Origin: Adlercreutzia mucosicola DSM 19490
Lineage (GTDB): Bacteria > Actinomycetota > Coriobacteriia > Coriobacteriales > Eggerthellaceae
NCBI RefSeq assembly: GCF_000422625.1
Contig: NZ_AUGK01000004.1
Coordinates: forward strand, 248,001 to 312,000
Direction of reading: 5' to 3'
DNA: 64,000 nt
Part shown: positions 55,272 to 64,000 of the stretch, piece by piece
Position numbering within the stretch: the stretch's first letter is position 1
Layout: every line of letters begins with the position of its first letter
The notes under the pieces: generated by a model
Database searches by the model: none
Seen by the model: the letters and a program-made list of their open reading frames with translations, nothing else
What the model was told of the DNA's origin: nothing
Program-made: the position numbers and the translations under genes

Positions 55272-56909
55272 ATGATCACGGATCTCAAAATCAACGAGGA
55301 GCAGAAGAAGAAGTACTACGATCACGGCTGGTGGACGACCGACTCAATCCGTGAGGTGTGGCACGACCAGGTGGCGCGCCATGGCGAGCGCGAGTACGTG
55401 TGCGACGACACGGGCAGCCGCTACACCTACCGCGAGATCGACGACGCGGCCGGACGGCTGGCGACGTGGCTGGCCAGCGAGGGCGTGGGCGTGGGCGACG
55501 TCGTTACCGTGCAGTTCCCCACCTGGGCCGAGTTCTGCATCGCCTATGTGGCCGCCATAAAGCTTGGAGCGGTCATGCACCCGGTGCCGCGCAACTACAA
55601 CGACGTGGATTTGGAATATGCCATGAACCTTGTGGGATCGAAGGCGTTTCTGTGCCCGACGTTCTCCCACAACGTGGACTACGAGGCCCAAATCGCCTCG
55701 ATACGCGACGCCATTCCCACCCTGGGTCCCATCGCGGTGCTCGACAAGCAGGCGCCGAGCCACACCGACTTTCCCACCTTCGCCAACATCATCGCGCGCT
55801 TCGAGCCGATGAGCGAGTTCGCGCCCGTCTCGGCCGACTCGGTGGCGTGCATCCTGCCCACCTCGGGCACCACGGGCAAGCCCAAGCAGGCCATGCTCAC
55901 CCACAACAACATCCTGTTCTCCGAGCGCGTGTTCACCCGCGAGCTGGGACGCACGGAAGACGACGTGATGTTCATGCCGTCGCCCTTGAACCACGCGACG
56001 GGCTTCTTCCACGGGCTCATCTCCCCCATGCTGTTGGGCGGCCGCTCCGTGCTGCAGCAGGACTTCCATCCGCGCGAGGCCATCGAACTCATGAACAAGG
56101 AGGGCGTCACCTGGTCCATGTCGGCCACGCCCTTCATCTTCGACATGCTGAACGTGCTGGAGGCCGCCGACGACGGCCTGGCCTTCGAGACGCTGAACCT
56201 GTTCTGCTGCGGCGGGGCTCCCCTGCCCCCGGCTCTCATCGAGCGGGCCCATCGCCACGGCATCCTACTGTGCGAGATCTACGGTTCCACAGAGAGCTGC
56301 CCGCATGTGTACGTACCGCCCGAGAAGTGCCTGGAATGGGACGGCGCCTGGTCGGGCGTGCCCTTCGAGGGCATAGAGGTGCGCGTCATCGACGCCGACG
56401 GCAACGAGCTGCCCCACGGCGAGCAGGGCGAAGAGCTCTCGCGCGGGCCGCACATGTTCGTGGGCTATCTGAACGAGCGCGACCGCACCGACCGCGCCCT
56501 GGATGACGACGGCTGGTTCTACAGCGGCGACTTGTGCTATCAGGACGACGAGGGCCGCATCCGCATCAACGGCCGCAAGAAGGAGGTCATCATCCGCGGC
56601 GGCGAGAACATCTCGGCTCGCGAGATCGACGACGACCTCATCGGCGCCCCGGGCCTGGCCACCTCGGCTACCATCGGCATGCCTGACGAGCGTCTGGGCG
56701 AGCGAATCTGCACCTTTATCGTGCCGACCGATCCGATCAACCCGCCGACCCAGGCTGATCTCATCGCCTACCTGACGGGCCGCCACGTGGCCAAGCGCCT
56801 GTGGCCCGAGCGCGTGGAGGTGATCGACGAGATTCCCGTCACCGCCACCGGCAAGGTGAAGCGCTTCATCCTGGCGCAGATTTTGAAGGAGCGTATGGCA
56901 GCAGAATAG
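55272..56909 (+). CDS. Acyl-CoA synthetase / CoA ligase (CaiC/FadD-like)
   Basis: This 545-residue ANL-superfamily enzyme activates a carboxylic acid to its CoA thioester with ATP. It has the P-loop ILPTSGTTGKPKQAML (about 195-210), the IYGSTESCPHVYVP A5 motif near 335, DDDGWFYSGDLCYQDDEGRI near 410 (A7) and the C-terminal lysine in PVTATGKVKRFIL near 527. The carboxylate pocket does not reveal the substrate. ATG 55272 is preceded by AAAGGGG. With the CoA-transferase it gives the cell two ways to make the same or related CoA esters. Confidence 0.9.
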   Translation: MITDLKINEEQKKKYYDHGWWTTDSIREVWHDQVARHGEREYVCDDTGSRYTYREIDDAAGRLATWLASEGVGVGDVVTVQFPTWAEFCIAYVAAIKLGAVMHPVPRNYNDVDLEYAMNLVGSKAFLCPTFSHNVDYEAQIASIRDAIPTLGPIAVLDKQAPSHTDFPTFANIIARFEPMSEFAPVSADSVACILPTSGTTGKPKQAMLTHNNILFSERVFTRELGRTEDDVMFMPSPLNHATGFFHGLISPMLLGGRSVLQQDFHPREAIELMNKEGVTWSMSATPFIFDMLNVLEAADDGLAFETLNLFCCGGAPLPPALIERAHRHGILLCEIYGSTESCPHVYVPPEKCLEWDGAWSGVPFEGIEVRVIDADGNELPHGEQGEELSRGPHMFVGYLNERDRTDRALDDDGWFYSGDLCYQDDEGRIRINGRKKEVIIRGGENISAREIDDDLIGAPGLATSATIGMPDERLGERICTFIVPTDPINPPTQADLIAYLTGRHVAKRLWPERVEVIDEIPVTATGKVKRFILAQILKERMAAE

Positions 56910-56939
56910 CGTCTGATCCGGTCCGCGATTCCGAATGAG

Positions 56940-56973
56940 AAAGGCCCAGCGCCGATAGAGGCGCCGGGCCTTT
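56940..56973. terminator. Bidirectional terminator between CoA ligase and acyl-CoA dehydrogenase 2
   Basis: Arms AAAGGCCCAGCGCC (56940-56953) and GGCGCCGGGCCTTT (56960-56973), one mismatch, between the two stops. Confidence 0.8.
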
Positions 56974-57022
56974 GCGTTGGCTGCCCGGCCGCGAACCAGA
57001 CCGGGCAACCCTCGACAGCCGC

Positions 57023-58165
57023 TTACTTGTACTCGCGATCGAGCTCGCGGGCGATGGTCATGCGCTGGATCTGGTTGGATCCCTCGAAGATCTGGAAGAT
57101 CTTCGCATCGCGCATGAGCTTCTCCACCGGGTACTCCTTGGAATAGCCGTAGCCTCCGAACACCTGCACGGCATTGGAGACCACCTCCTGCATGGCATCG
57201 GTGACGAAGGTCTTCACGATGGCGCCGTCCTTGCGCACCATCTCGCCGGCGTCCATCTGGCGCATGCAGTTGTTCACCACCACGCGGGCGCACTCAGTCT
57301 TGATGGCCATGTCGGCCAGCATCGTCTGCACCATGGGCATGTCGATGAGGCGGGTGCCGAACTGCTTGCGCTGCTTGGCGTAGGCCACCGACTCGTCCAC
57401 GGCGCGCTGCATGATGCCCACGGCGAGCGTGGAGATAAAGGCGCGCGAGAGGTTCAGGGCGTTCAAGGCCACGCTCATGCCGCGCCCCTCCTCGCCGATG
57501 ACGGCGCTCGCCGGCACGCGCACGTTGCCGAGCACCACCTCGCTCGTGTCCGACAGGCGGAATCCCATCTTGTGCTCCTTGGCGCCGGCGGAAAGGCCCG
57601 GCGTGTCGCCGTCGATGAGAAAGCCGGTGATACCGTGGGCGCCGGCCGCCGGGTCGGTCTTGGCGAACACCACGTAGATATCGGAAATGGCGCCGTTGGT
57701 GATGAAGGTCTTGGTGCCGTTCAGCACGTACTCGTCACCCTCGCGCACCGCCGTGGTGCGCATGGCGGCCACATCCGACCCGGCGCACGACTCCGACAGG
57801 CAGAAGGCGGCGAACCCGCCGTTCTCGGTCTTCTCCACGAAGTGGCGCGCCTGCTCGGGCGTGCCGTTCAGCAGGATGTTGCGGAAGGCCACGAAGTTGG
57901 TGACGAAGGTATCGGCGTAGGCGGCATCCACCTTCGCCAGCTCCTCGAACATCATGGCGCAGGTCTCGTAGGACAGCCCCATGCCGCCGTACTCCTCGGG
58001 GATCTCCACCATGTGCAGGCCCAAGTCGAAGCCCCACTGGAACAGCTCTGGCGGGCACTCCCCCGCCTCGTCGGCTGCCGCCACATGGGGCAGGATCTCG
58101 TTTTGGGCCACGTCGCGCACGAGCGCGATCAACTCCTTCTGCTCGTCGGTGTAGGCAATGGCCAT
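57023..58165 (-). CDS. Acyl-CoA dehydrogenase 2 (short-chain/butyryl type)
   Basis: This 380-residue enzyme has the standard motifs: MVEIPEEYGGMGLSYETCAM near 60, AFCLSESCAGSDVAAMRTTA near 125, KMGFRLSDTSEVVLGNVRVP near 210, and FEGSNQIQRMTIARELDREY at the end with the catalytic Glu. ATG 58165 has AAAGGA upstream; a longer frame exists but adds no homology. It is the last gene of the operon starting with etfB, so its electrons most likely flow through EtfAB and EtfD. Confidence 0.93.
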   Translation of the reverse strand: MAIAYTDEQKELIALVRDVAQNEILPHVAAADEAGECPPELFQWGFDLGLHMVEIPEEYGGMGLSYETCAMMFEELAKVDAAYADTFVTNFVAFRNILLNGTPEQARHFVEKTENGGFAAFCLSESCAGSDVAAMRTTAVREGDEYVLNGTKTFITNGAISDIYVVFAKTDPAAGAHGITGFLIDGDTPGLSAGAKEHKMGFRLSDTSEVVLGNVRVPASAVIGEEGRGMSVALNALNLSRAFISTLAVGIMQRAVDESVAYAKQRKQFGTRLIDMPMVQTMLADMAIKTECARVVVNNCMRQMDAGEMVRKDGAIVKTFVTDAMQEVVSNAVQVFGGYGYSKEYPVEKLMRDAKIFQIFEGSNQIQRMTIARELDREYK

Positions 58166-58249
58166 GGTCGTCCTTTCTCTCGGGCACGAATACATGCGGT
58201 GCAACTTCTCCAAGGCCGGCGCGTCGCGGAGACGCGGGCCGAAAAGGGA

Positions 58250-59074
58250 TCAGCGGGTGCTGCGGTGCTCTTGCAAAAGCCCCTCGTCGTAGGCGTAGCG
58301 CAGCTGGGCGTTCACGCTGCGCACGGCGGCATCGTGCAAGTCGGGGGCCACATCGTTGTAAATGGCCTCCACCAGCGCCGGGGCGTCGGCGGGAATGCCG
58401 CTGCGCACGGCGGCCACCACCTGGTTCAGCCGGCGCGCCCGATGGGCACGGGCCGCATCGATGCGCCCGCGCGGATCGTCGATGACCGCGCCGTGGGCCG
58501 TGCACAGATGCCGTACCCCGCGCTCGCTCACGAAGTGCGCCAGCCGATCCAGGCTGGCGAGGTAATCCCCCATGCGCCCGTCGGGCCAGCACACCATGGT
58601 GGGGCTTTGGGCGAACAGCACGTCCCCGGTGACGATGAGGTCGCCATCGGGGACATAGAAGCCCACCGAGTCGCTGGAATGACCCGCCAGCTCCAGCACT
58701 TCCAGCACGAGATCGGTGCCGTCAACGACGAGGGGACCCGCCGCGAGCGTGCCCGCGCGCAGGCCGCGCACCGGCGCGTCGAAGCGCGCGGCGGCAGCCA
58801 CGGCGCAGCCGGCATGATCGGCGTGGTCGTGGGTGAGCAACACCGCGCTCACCCCCATACCCCGCGCCGTCAGGGCCGCCTCGATACGCTCCAAGCACGA
58901 CGGATCGTCGGGACCGGGATCCACCACCACGGCCCAGGACGCACCGGGAGCTGCCAGCAGCCACGTGTTGGTGCCCCGGTAGGTGAGCGGCGAGGCGTTC
59001 GGATGGCGCACGCACTGGGCGTGGCCGCCCACCACGACGCCGTCGGCGGGAGTATGCGGCCGCGCGGAGGTCAC
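58250..59074 (-). CDS. Metallo-beta-lactamase-fold hydrolase (LACTB2-like)
   Basis: This 274-residue protein has the metal motif LTHDHADHAGC (HxHxDH) near residue 80, a GHSSDSVGFY histidine near 135, GDVLFAQSP near 150 and HGAVIDD near 190. A C-terminal helical domain follows, as in LACTB2 and related thioester or RNA hydrolases. It starts with GTG overlapping the NUDIX stop (GTGA), so the two are coupled. In this operon a role in hydrolysing acyl-CoA esters is plausible but unproven. Confidence 0.87.
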   Translation of the reverse strand: MTSARPHTPADGVVVGGHAQCVRHPNASPLTYRGTNTWLLAAPGASWAVVVDPGPDDPSCLERIEAALTARGMGVSAVLLTHDHADHAGCAVAAAARFDAPVRGLRAGTLAAGPLVVDGTDLVLEVLELAGHSSDSVGFYVPDGDLIVTGDVLFAQSPTMVCWPDGRMGDYLASLDRLAHFVSERGVRHLCTAHGAVIDDPRGRIDAARAHRARRLNQVVAAVRSGIPADAPALVEAIYNDVAPDLHDAAVRSVNAQLRYAYDEGLLQEHRSTR

Positions 59075-60030
59075 CGGGTGCCTTCCACCGTGCAGCCCAT
59101 GACCACGTTCCCGTCGCCGTGCGCCACCGGATGCGGGCGCACATGACCGTCGAAGGGCAGCGCCCACGCCTCATCCACCGAGGAGGCCCGGGCCAGCGAC
59201 GTCAGATTCGATATCGTGGGGGGAACCAGCTTCAAAAGCCCCGCATCGAAGCGAGCCAGCGCCTCGCCGGGCGCGATCCACGCAGCCTCCACCGCCTCGG
59301 TGGTGCGCCCGTCGGCATGCTGCCCCTCGGGCAGCCGCGCGAGGAAGAAGTAGGTGTCGTAGCGCCGCGCCTCGCTCTTCGGCGTCACCCAATGGGACCG
59401 CAGCCGCAGAAAGTCGCTACGCAGGACGAGCCCGTTGTCGGCGAGGAACGCGCCGAAGGAAAGCGAGCGCGCGGCCACTGCCTCCCGCTCGGCGGCCCAG
59501 TGGTCGCCCCTGCTGTCGCGAGCTGGCCTGCCGGCTTCGTCGGAGGCGAACAGCACGCCGCTCTCCTCGAACACCTCGCGGGCCGCCGCCGTTATGACGG
59601 CGCGGGCGCGCTCGGGCGGGCAGGCCATGGCCCGAGCCCATGCCTGCGGGTCGGGTCCGGCCCAGGGCACATCACCGCGCAGATCGGCCTCGTCCATGCC
59701 GCCGCCGGGAAATACCACGGCGTCGGGCACGAAGGCCATGGTGGAGCATCGGCGCAGCATGAACACGTCCACTGGCGCCGCCTCCACCGTCTCCTCGATG
59801 ACCGCGCCGCCGGGCAGCGGGCTCTCGAAGCGCCGGTAATGCGGCTTGCCCTCGCTCACCAGCATCACCGTGGCGGCCACGCGGGGCTCTACCACCTCGC
59901 CCGCACCCGGGTGGGCCAGATAGGCGCGGGCGCGCTCCACCACTCCCGGCTGGTCGTCCACAGCGTATTCCAGGCAGCATCCGGGGGAAAGCGGCTCGCG
60001 CACGCTCTGGATGCGGGTTACGTCAGTCAT
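59071..60030 (-). CDS. NUDIX hydrolase (NUDT19/CoA-diphosphatase-like)
   Basis: This 319-residue protein has an interrupted NUDIX box: FPGGGMDEADLRG, then, after an insertion, ITAAAREVFEESGVLFA near 135 (the REx2EE core). The insertion and length match the NUDT7/NUDT19 group, which cleaves CoA and acyl-CoA to 4'-phosphopantetheine products. It overlaps etfD by 8 nt (ATGACTGA) and the MBL gene by 4 nt. A role in trimming or recycling CoA in the acyl-CoA pathway is an inference. Confidence 0.85.
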   Translation of the reverse strand: MTDVTRIQSVREPLSPGCCLEYAVDDQPGVVERARAYLAHPGAGEVVEPRVAATVMLVSEGKPHYRRFESPLPGGAVIEETVEAAPVDVFMLRRCSTMAFVPDAVVFPGGGMDEADLRGDVPWAGPDPQAWARAMACPPERARAVITAAAREVFEESGVLFASDEAGRPARDSRGDHWAAEREAVAARSLSFGAFLADNGLVLRSDFLRLRSHWVTPKSEARRYDTYFFLARLPEGQHADGRTTEAVEAAWIAPGEALARFDAGLLKLVPPTISNLTSLARASSVDEAWALPFDGHVRPHPVAHGDGNVVMGCTVEGTR

Positions 60031-62110
60031 CGTAGGCTCCTGCGAGAATCTCGGCGATATCCCTCACCGGCACGTCGGCATCTTCCGATACCATGCCGTC
60101 GGAGAACATCGTAAGGCAGAAGGGACACGATGTGGCCACCGCATCGGGAGAGGTGGCCAAAGCCTGAGCCGCGCGGGCGACGTTCACGCGCTCACCGGCA
60201 TCCTCTTCCAGCCACATGCGGCCGCCGCCGGCGCCGCAGCAGAAGCTGTGGGAGCCGCAGCGCTCCATCTCCACCACGTTCCCGCCCGCGCCGCGCACCA
60301 CGGCCCGCGGCTCGTCGTACACATCCTGATAGCGGCCGAGATAGCACGAGTCGTGCACGCAGATACGCCCGGCCGCCGCCCGCTCGGCCGCCTTCGGCAG
60401 GCGTCCCTCGGCCAAAAGCTGCGCCAAAAGCACGCTATGGTGCACCACCTCGTAATGGCCGCCCAGCTGCGGATAGTCGCGGGCGAGCGCCTGATAGCAA
60501 TGGGGGCACTGCACGATGATCTTCTTCACCCCGCAGGCATCCAAGGTGGCGATGTTCTCGCTGGCCAGCATGAAGTAGACGAACTCGTTGCCCATGCGCC
60601 GAGCGGAATCGCCGCAGCACTTCTCGTCGTTGCCCAGAATGGCGAAGCTCACGCCCGCTTCCTTCAGCAGGCGCACGAGCGCCGCCGACACCTTGCGGTT
60701 GCGGGTGTCGAAGGCACCGGAGCAACCGGGCCAGTAGAGGTATTCCGCATCGGGGTTGTCGGCCAAGGTGGGCACATCGAGCCCCTCGGTCCACTTGGAA
60801 CGCGTCTGCCAACCCAGGCCCCAGGGGTTGCCGTTGTTCTCCATGTTGCGGAACGTGGCCTGGGCCTCGGGCGGAAACGCGCTTTCCATCGATACCTGGT
60901 AGGTGCGCATCTTCACGATCTTCGGCACGTGCTCCAGCATCGCCGGGCACACCTCCATGCACGCCCCGCAAGTGGTGCACGACCACAGGGCGTCGGGACT
61001 GATCACATCCCCCACCAGCGTGCGATCCACCACGGCACGCTCCGCCTCGGACAGATCGGCCGCTGCCACCAGATCGGCGGCGGTGACGGGCTCGGCGCCT
61101 TCCCCGGCGTCCTCGCCGTTGCGGGCGGCCTCGTGCTGCAGACGGTAGACGATGGGCCCGCGCTGCTCCAGCTCGGCGCCCAGATCCTGCATGAGGGCCT
61201 TGGGGCTTAAGGGCTTACCGCAGGCGAAGGCCGGGCAGGCCTCCTGGCAGCGGTTGCAACGGATGCACGCCTGCGTATCGAACAGGTCCTTCCAGGTCAG
61301 CTCCTCCAGCGTGCCCGCGCCCATGGTCAGCAGGCCCTCGTCCTCCATATCGATGAAGGGAAGCTCGCCTTTGGGGGCGAGCGAGCGGCTGTACACCGCC
61401 CGCGGCACCAGCAGCACGTGCACCAGCTTGCAGTAGGTCCACCAGGCGATGAGGCCGAAGGCGAGCGCCATGTGGAAGTACCACAGGCCGAGGTGCAGCG
61501 CGCTGATCTGCTCGGCGCTCCAGCCGGCGAACAGCCCGGCGAACAGGTCGCCCACCGGCGACCAGGCGCTCCACGGGTCATCGGTGCCGGCGATGCGCAG
61601 GCCCTCCAGCACGAAGCCAGTCACGCCGATGGTCAGCAGGGCGCCCAGCACGATGAAGTCCTCGGGCTTCGATTCCAGGCTCTTGTTCACCAGACGGCGC
61701 ACGATGCAGGCCACCATGGCAACGCAGAACGCCGCGCCGGCGATGTCCACGGCCAGCGACAAAAAGTACAGGTAGAAGTCGCCCTGCACGAGCGGCAAAC
61801 CCAAATCGGCCTGGGCCGCCACCGTCACCGTGGCGATGAGCAGGATGATCATCGCCGTGTACATGGCCACGTGCACGAAGCCCGGGCCGCGACGCTCGGC
61901 CACCTTCACCTGCAGCAGCGCATCGCGGAACATCCCGAAGAGGCGCTCCTTGGGATGGTCGGAGCGGTCCTCGGGCAGACCGATTTTCCACAGGCGCCAC
62001 CGGCGCACGAAGAAATAGACCGCGCAGCCGAGGGCCAGCACGAACAGCGGGTAGATGACCCAGTGCACCGATACGTTCCACAGAACTTCGCGGGTAGGCA
62101 CCTCTTCCAT
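60023..62110 (-). CDS. etfD: EtfD-type ETF:menaquinone oxidoreductase (membrane Fe-S protein)
   Basis: This 695-residue protein passes electrons between EtfAB and the menaquinone pool. The N-terminal 270 residues form a NarI-like membrane domain of about six helices with histidines suited to heme b (VHVAMYTAM, HLGLWYFHMALAF, KLVHVLLVP). Next come two [4Fe-4S] ferredoxin motifs: CIRCNRCQEACP near 285 and CTTCGACMEVCP near 375. Two HdrD-like CCG domains follow (GNDEKCCGDSARRMGNEF near 500 and CGSHSFCCGAGGGRMW near 620). Family members include mycobacterial EtfD (Rv0338c) and EMO of syntrophs. It sits between etfA and the NUDIX gene. Confidence 0.93.
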   Translation of the reverse strand: MEEVPTREVLWNVSVHWVIYPLFVLALGCAVYFFVRRWRLWKIGLPEDRSDHPKERLFGMFRDALLQVKVAERRGPGFVHVAMYTAMIILLIATVTVAAQADLGLPLVQGDFYLYFLSLAVDIAGAAFCVAMVACIVRRLVNKSLESKPEDFIVLGALLTIGVTGFVLEGLRIAGTDDPWSAWSPVGDLFAGLFAGWSAEQISALHLGLWYFHMALAFGLIAWWTYCKLVHVLLVPRAVYSRSLAPKGELPFIDMEDEGLLTMGAGTLEELTWKDLFDTQACIRCNRCQEACPAFACGKPLSPKALMQDLGAELEQRGPIVYRLQHEAARNGEDAGEGAEPVTAADLVAAADLSEAERAVVDRTLVGDVISPDALWSCTTCGACMEVCPAMLEHVPKIVKMRTYQVSMESAFPPEAQATFRNMENNGNPWGLGWQTRSKWTEGLDVPTLADNPDAEYLYWPGCSGAFDTRNRKVSAALVRLLKEAGVSFAILGNDEKCCGDSARRMGNEFVYFMLASENIATLDACGVKKIIVQCPHCYQALARDYPQLGGHYEVVHHSVLLAQLLAEGRLPKAAERAAAGRICVHDSCYLGRYQDVYDEPRAVVRGAGGNVVEMERCGSHSFCCGAGGGRMWLEEDAGERVNVARAAQALATSPDAVATSCPFCLTMFSDGMVSEDADVPVRDIAEILAGAYDD

Positions 62111-62134
62111 GGGACTCGCCTTTCTCGTCGGTGT

Positions 62135-63118
62135 CTAGGCGCGGCGCGCAAGCTCGGCCTGCAGCAGGGGCACCGCCTCGAAGAGGTCGGCCACGATGCC
62201 GTAATCGGCCAAGGCGAAGATCTCCGCCTCCGGGTCTTTGTTGATGGCAACCACGCACTTCGAGGCCGCCATACCGGCGGCATGCTGGATGGAGCCAGAA
62301 ATACCGCAGGCGATGTAGAGCGCGGGGGCCACGGTCTTGCCGGTCTGCCCCACCTGGTACTGGATGTCGATCCAGCCGTTGTCCACCGCCGGACGCGACG
62401 CGCCGATGGCCGCGCCCAGCGCATCGGCGAGCGCCTCGATAACGGCAAAGCCCTCCGGGCCGCCCAGACCGCGGCCGCCGGATACCACCACATCGGCCTC
62501 GGTGAGGTCCACGCGGTCGGAAGCCGCGCGCACCACCTCGGCGATGGAGCGGGCCAACGCCGTGGCATCGGCTGGCACGCGCACCACCTCGGCAGTACGG
62601 GAACCGTCCGCCTCGGCAGGTGCCAGGGCCGATCGGCGTACGGTGGCCACCACCGTTGCCGTACCGGGAGCCGCTTGCACACGCTCCACCACCTTGGCGG
62701 TGTAGGGCTCGCGGACGAACACGGGAGCGCCGCCCGATGCAGCCTCGATGCCCACCACATCCGAGAAGAGCGGGGCGCCGATCGCCTGGGCCAGGGCCGG
62801 CGCGGCCGCGCGGGCCTCGGCGCCGTCGGCAAGGAGCACCACAGCCGGCGCCTCCGCGGCATCGGCGACCATGCGGGCCAGGGTGCGACCCAGCGTCTCG
62901 GGAGGCAGCGCGTCCTGCGAGCTCTCCACCACGGCCACGCGATCGGCCCCCAGCGCCGCGAGCGCTTCGGCATGGCGCGCGGAGGCATCGTTGTACAGAA
63001 CCGCCGTCACCTTCGCGCCCGCGGCATCGGCGAGCAGGCGCGCGGCGCCCATCATCTCGGCATTCACCTGGCGCAGGGCCTCCTCGGCACCGTTCACGCC
63101 CACCCACATATCAGCCAT
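62135..63118 (-). CDS. etfA: Electron transfer flavoprotein alpha subunit
   Basis: This 327-residue protein has the C-terminal FAD-binding signature: [20 protein letters not shown] near 210, [14 protein letters not shown] near 235, then [20 protein letters not shown] and GSIQHAAGM near 255-280. It pairs with EtfB to shuttle electrons between acyl-CoA dehydrogenases and EtfD. It lies 30 nt after etfB and is followed by etfD 24 nt later. Confidence 0.96.
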   Translation of the reverse strand: MADMWVGVNGAEEALRQVNAEMMGAARLLADAAGAKVTAVLYNDASARHAEALAALGADRVAVVESSQDALPPETLGRTLARMVADAAEAPAVVLLADGAEARAAAPALAQAIGAPLFSDVVGIEAASGGAPVFVREPYTAKVVERVQAAPGTATVVATVRRSALAPAEADGSRTAEVVRVPADATALARSIAEVVRAASDRVDLTEADVVVSGGRGLGGPEGFAVIEALADALGAAIGASRPAVDNGWIDIQYQVGQTGKTVAPALYIACGISGSIQHAAGMAASKCVVAINKDPEAEIFALADYGIVADLFEAVPLLQAELARRA

Positions 63119-63148
63119 AGCTCAATCCCTTCCTCGGTGAAATCGTCT

Positions 63149-63907
63149 CTACAGCACCTTCGCCTCTTCGGCGAGCAGGCGCACGGTCTCGGCCACGGCC
63201 TCGGCCGGAGCGCCCTCCACGATGCGGCCGCCCGTACGCGCCGGCTTCAGCTCGCGCGACAGCACCACCACGGCGGAGGCATCGTCGGCCGGGACCGCGG
63301 GACGCGTATCGATCTTCTTGCGGCGCGCGCCCATCACGTCGCGCACCGAGGGATAGCGGGGCTCGGCCAAACCCTGCTGGGCCGCCACCACCGCCGGCAG
63401 CGGCAGGTCGGAGGCCTCCACGCCGTCGTCCACCTCGCACAGCACGCGGATGCCGCCATCGGCCACCTCGCACGAGGTGGCCATGGACGCCAGGGGAAGA
63501 TCGAGCAAGGCGGCCACGCGGCCCATCACCTGGGCTGCCGCCGTATCGCCCGACTTCCAGCCGCCCATCACGAGATCGGCGCCCATCGGGCGGATGGCAT
63601 CGGCCAGGACGGCAGCCGCCCCGACGGCGTCGCGCTCGCGCCAGCGATCATCTTCCAGGAGCACGGCCTCGGAGGCGCCCATGGCCAAACCGTGGCGCAG
63701 GGCCGCAGCGCAGCCCGCATCGCCGAGGCACACCAGCGTGACAGTGCCGCCGTGCTCCTCGGTCAGCTGCACCGCCCGCTCGACGGCGAATTCGCTGTAG
63801 GGATCGATCACCAGGGTCTGCCCCTCTAGATTCACGGCCCCCTCCCCGTCCAGCTCGATGACGGCCTCCGTATCGATTACCTGCTTAACGCACACGACGA
63901 TGTTCAT
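63149..63907 (-). CDS. etfB: Electron transfer flavoprotein beta subunit
   Basis: This 252-residue protein starts MNIVVCVKQVIDTEAVIELD. It has IDPYSEFAVERAVQLTEEHG near 35, the DLVMGGWKSGDTAAAQVMGR nucleotide loop near 115, and LPAVVAAQQGLAEPRYPSVR near 170, all typical of EtfB. The short linker suggests an ordinary, non-bifurcating ETF, though that needs a closer comparison. It is the first gene of the operon etfB-etfA-etfD-NUDIX-MBL-acyl-CoA dehydrogenase. The promoter lies in the last 90 nt of the window. Confidence 0.95.
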   Translation of the reverse strand: MNIVVCVKQVIDTEAVIELDGEGAVNLEGQTLVIDPYSEFAVERAVQLTEEHGGTVTLVCLGDAGCAAALRHGLAMGASEAVLLEDDRWRERDAVGAAAVLADAIRPMGADLVMGGWKSGDTAAAQVMGRVAALLDLPLASMATSCEVADGGIRVLCEVDDGVEASDLPLPAVVAAQQGLAEPRYPSVRDVMGARRKKIDTRPAVPADDASAVVVLSRELKPARTGGRIVEGAPAEAVAETVRLLAEEAKVL

Positions 63908-64000
63908 CTCTCAGCCCTTCCGCTCTGAAAACGGTCTCTTTCCTTATTTTAGAGAAGAGGGAGGCAATGAGATATCCATACTCAACCCGATTTGTCCGCA

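Noticed and set aside
45240-56909. Carnitine (cai) operon
   Set aside because: CaiA-, CaiB-, CaiC- and CaiD-like proteins are present but scattered on both strands. The transferase resembles FldA/HadA more, the crotonase lacks catalytic Glu, and no CaiT or CaiE is seen. Only a loose analogy is safe.
61418-63829. 803-codon open frame on the + strand opposite etfD, etfA and etfB
   Set aside because: Antisense shadow; the minus-strand proteins carry all catalytic motifs.
63149-63907. Electron-bifurcating ETF
   Set aside because: I could not identify residues or partner genes (for example a ferredoxin-linked complex) that would support bifurcation; the EtfD partner points to menaquinone instead.

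Overview
The window looks like a chromosomal segment of a high-GC anaerobic actinobacterium of the class Coriobacteriia, most likely family Eggerthellaceae (Eggerthella/Gordonibacter type). The evidence is strong GC bias at third codon positions, a many-pass membrane protein ending in a LuxR helix-turn-helix, two Tat-exported flavin reductases, WhiA, and an EtfD-type electron-transfer oxidoreductase. No species can be named from the sequence alone.

Layout. 1-9 kb: end of a glycosyltransferase gene, glf, pta and ackA (convergent, acetate/ATP formation), xseA-xseB, a YugP-like metalloprotease, RNase D and a diacylglycerol-kinase-like gene. 9-15 kb: an APC amino-acid antiporter, a membrane LuxR regulator and a divergent Tat flavin reductase, tRNA-Val and a small zinc-ribbon membrane protein. 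15-19.2 kb: a tRNA-Gly/Cys/Gly cluster, a TerC-family transporter behind a clear yybP-ykoY (manganese) riboswitch, a hypothetical membrane protein, a CDF transporter and tRNA-Leu. 19.2-24.3 kb: the glycolytic operon gap-pgk-tpiA-gpmI-secG. 24.3-25.5 kb: an AT-rich island with one accessory gene. 25.5-30.6 kb: uvrC-rapZ-yvcK-whiA. 30.6-33.9 kb: gene remains, an LTA-synthase-like gene and a cluster of short repeats. 33.9-42.5 kb: rimP-nusA-ylxR-infB-rbfA-nrnA-truB-ribF.

42.5-64 kb is the most interesting part: a dispersed set of acyl-CoA genes. It holds a LysR regulator, an MFS carrier, an acyl-CoA dehydrogenase, a family III CoA-transferase (FldA/CaiB type), a Tat-exported FMN/FAD reductase with a poly-C frameshift, an iron-sulfur flavoprotein, an atypical crotonase, an acyl-CoA ligase, and an operon etfB-etfA-etfD-NUDIX-MBL-acyl-CoA dehydrogenase. 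The sequence supports a route that imports an organic acid, makes its CoA thioester, and exchanges electrons between acyl-CoA and menaquinone through EtfAB and membrane EtfD. The substrate and the direction (reduction of an unsaturated acyl-CoA as respiratory acceptor, or oxidation) cannot be told from sequence.

This set is interrupted by nested transposons: an IS110-family element (48263-49772) sits inside the orfB of a decayed IS3-family element (48071-50649). The two halves of orfB can be rejoined across it. The 276-nt non-coding end of the IS110 element is where a bridge RNA would be encoded.
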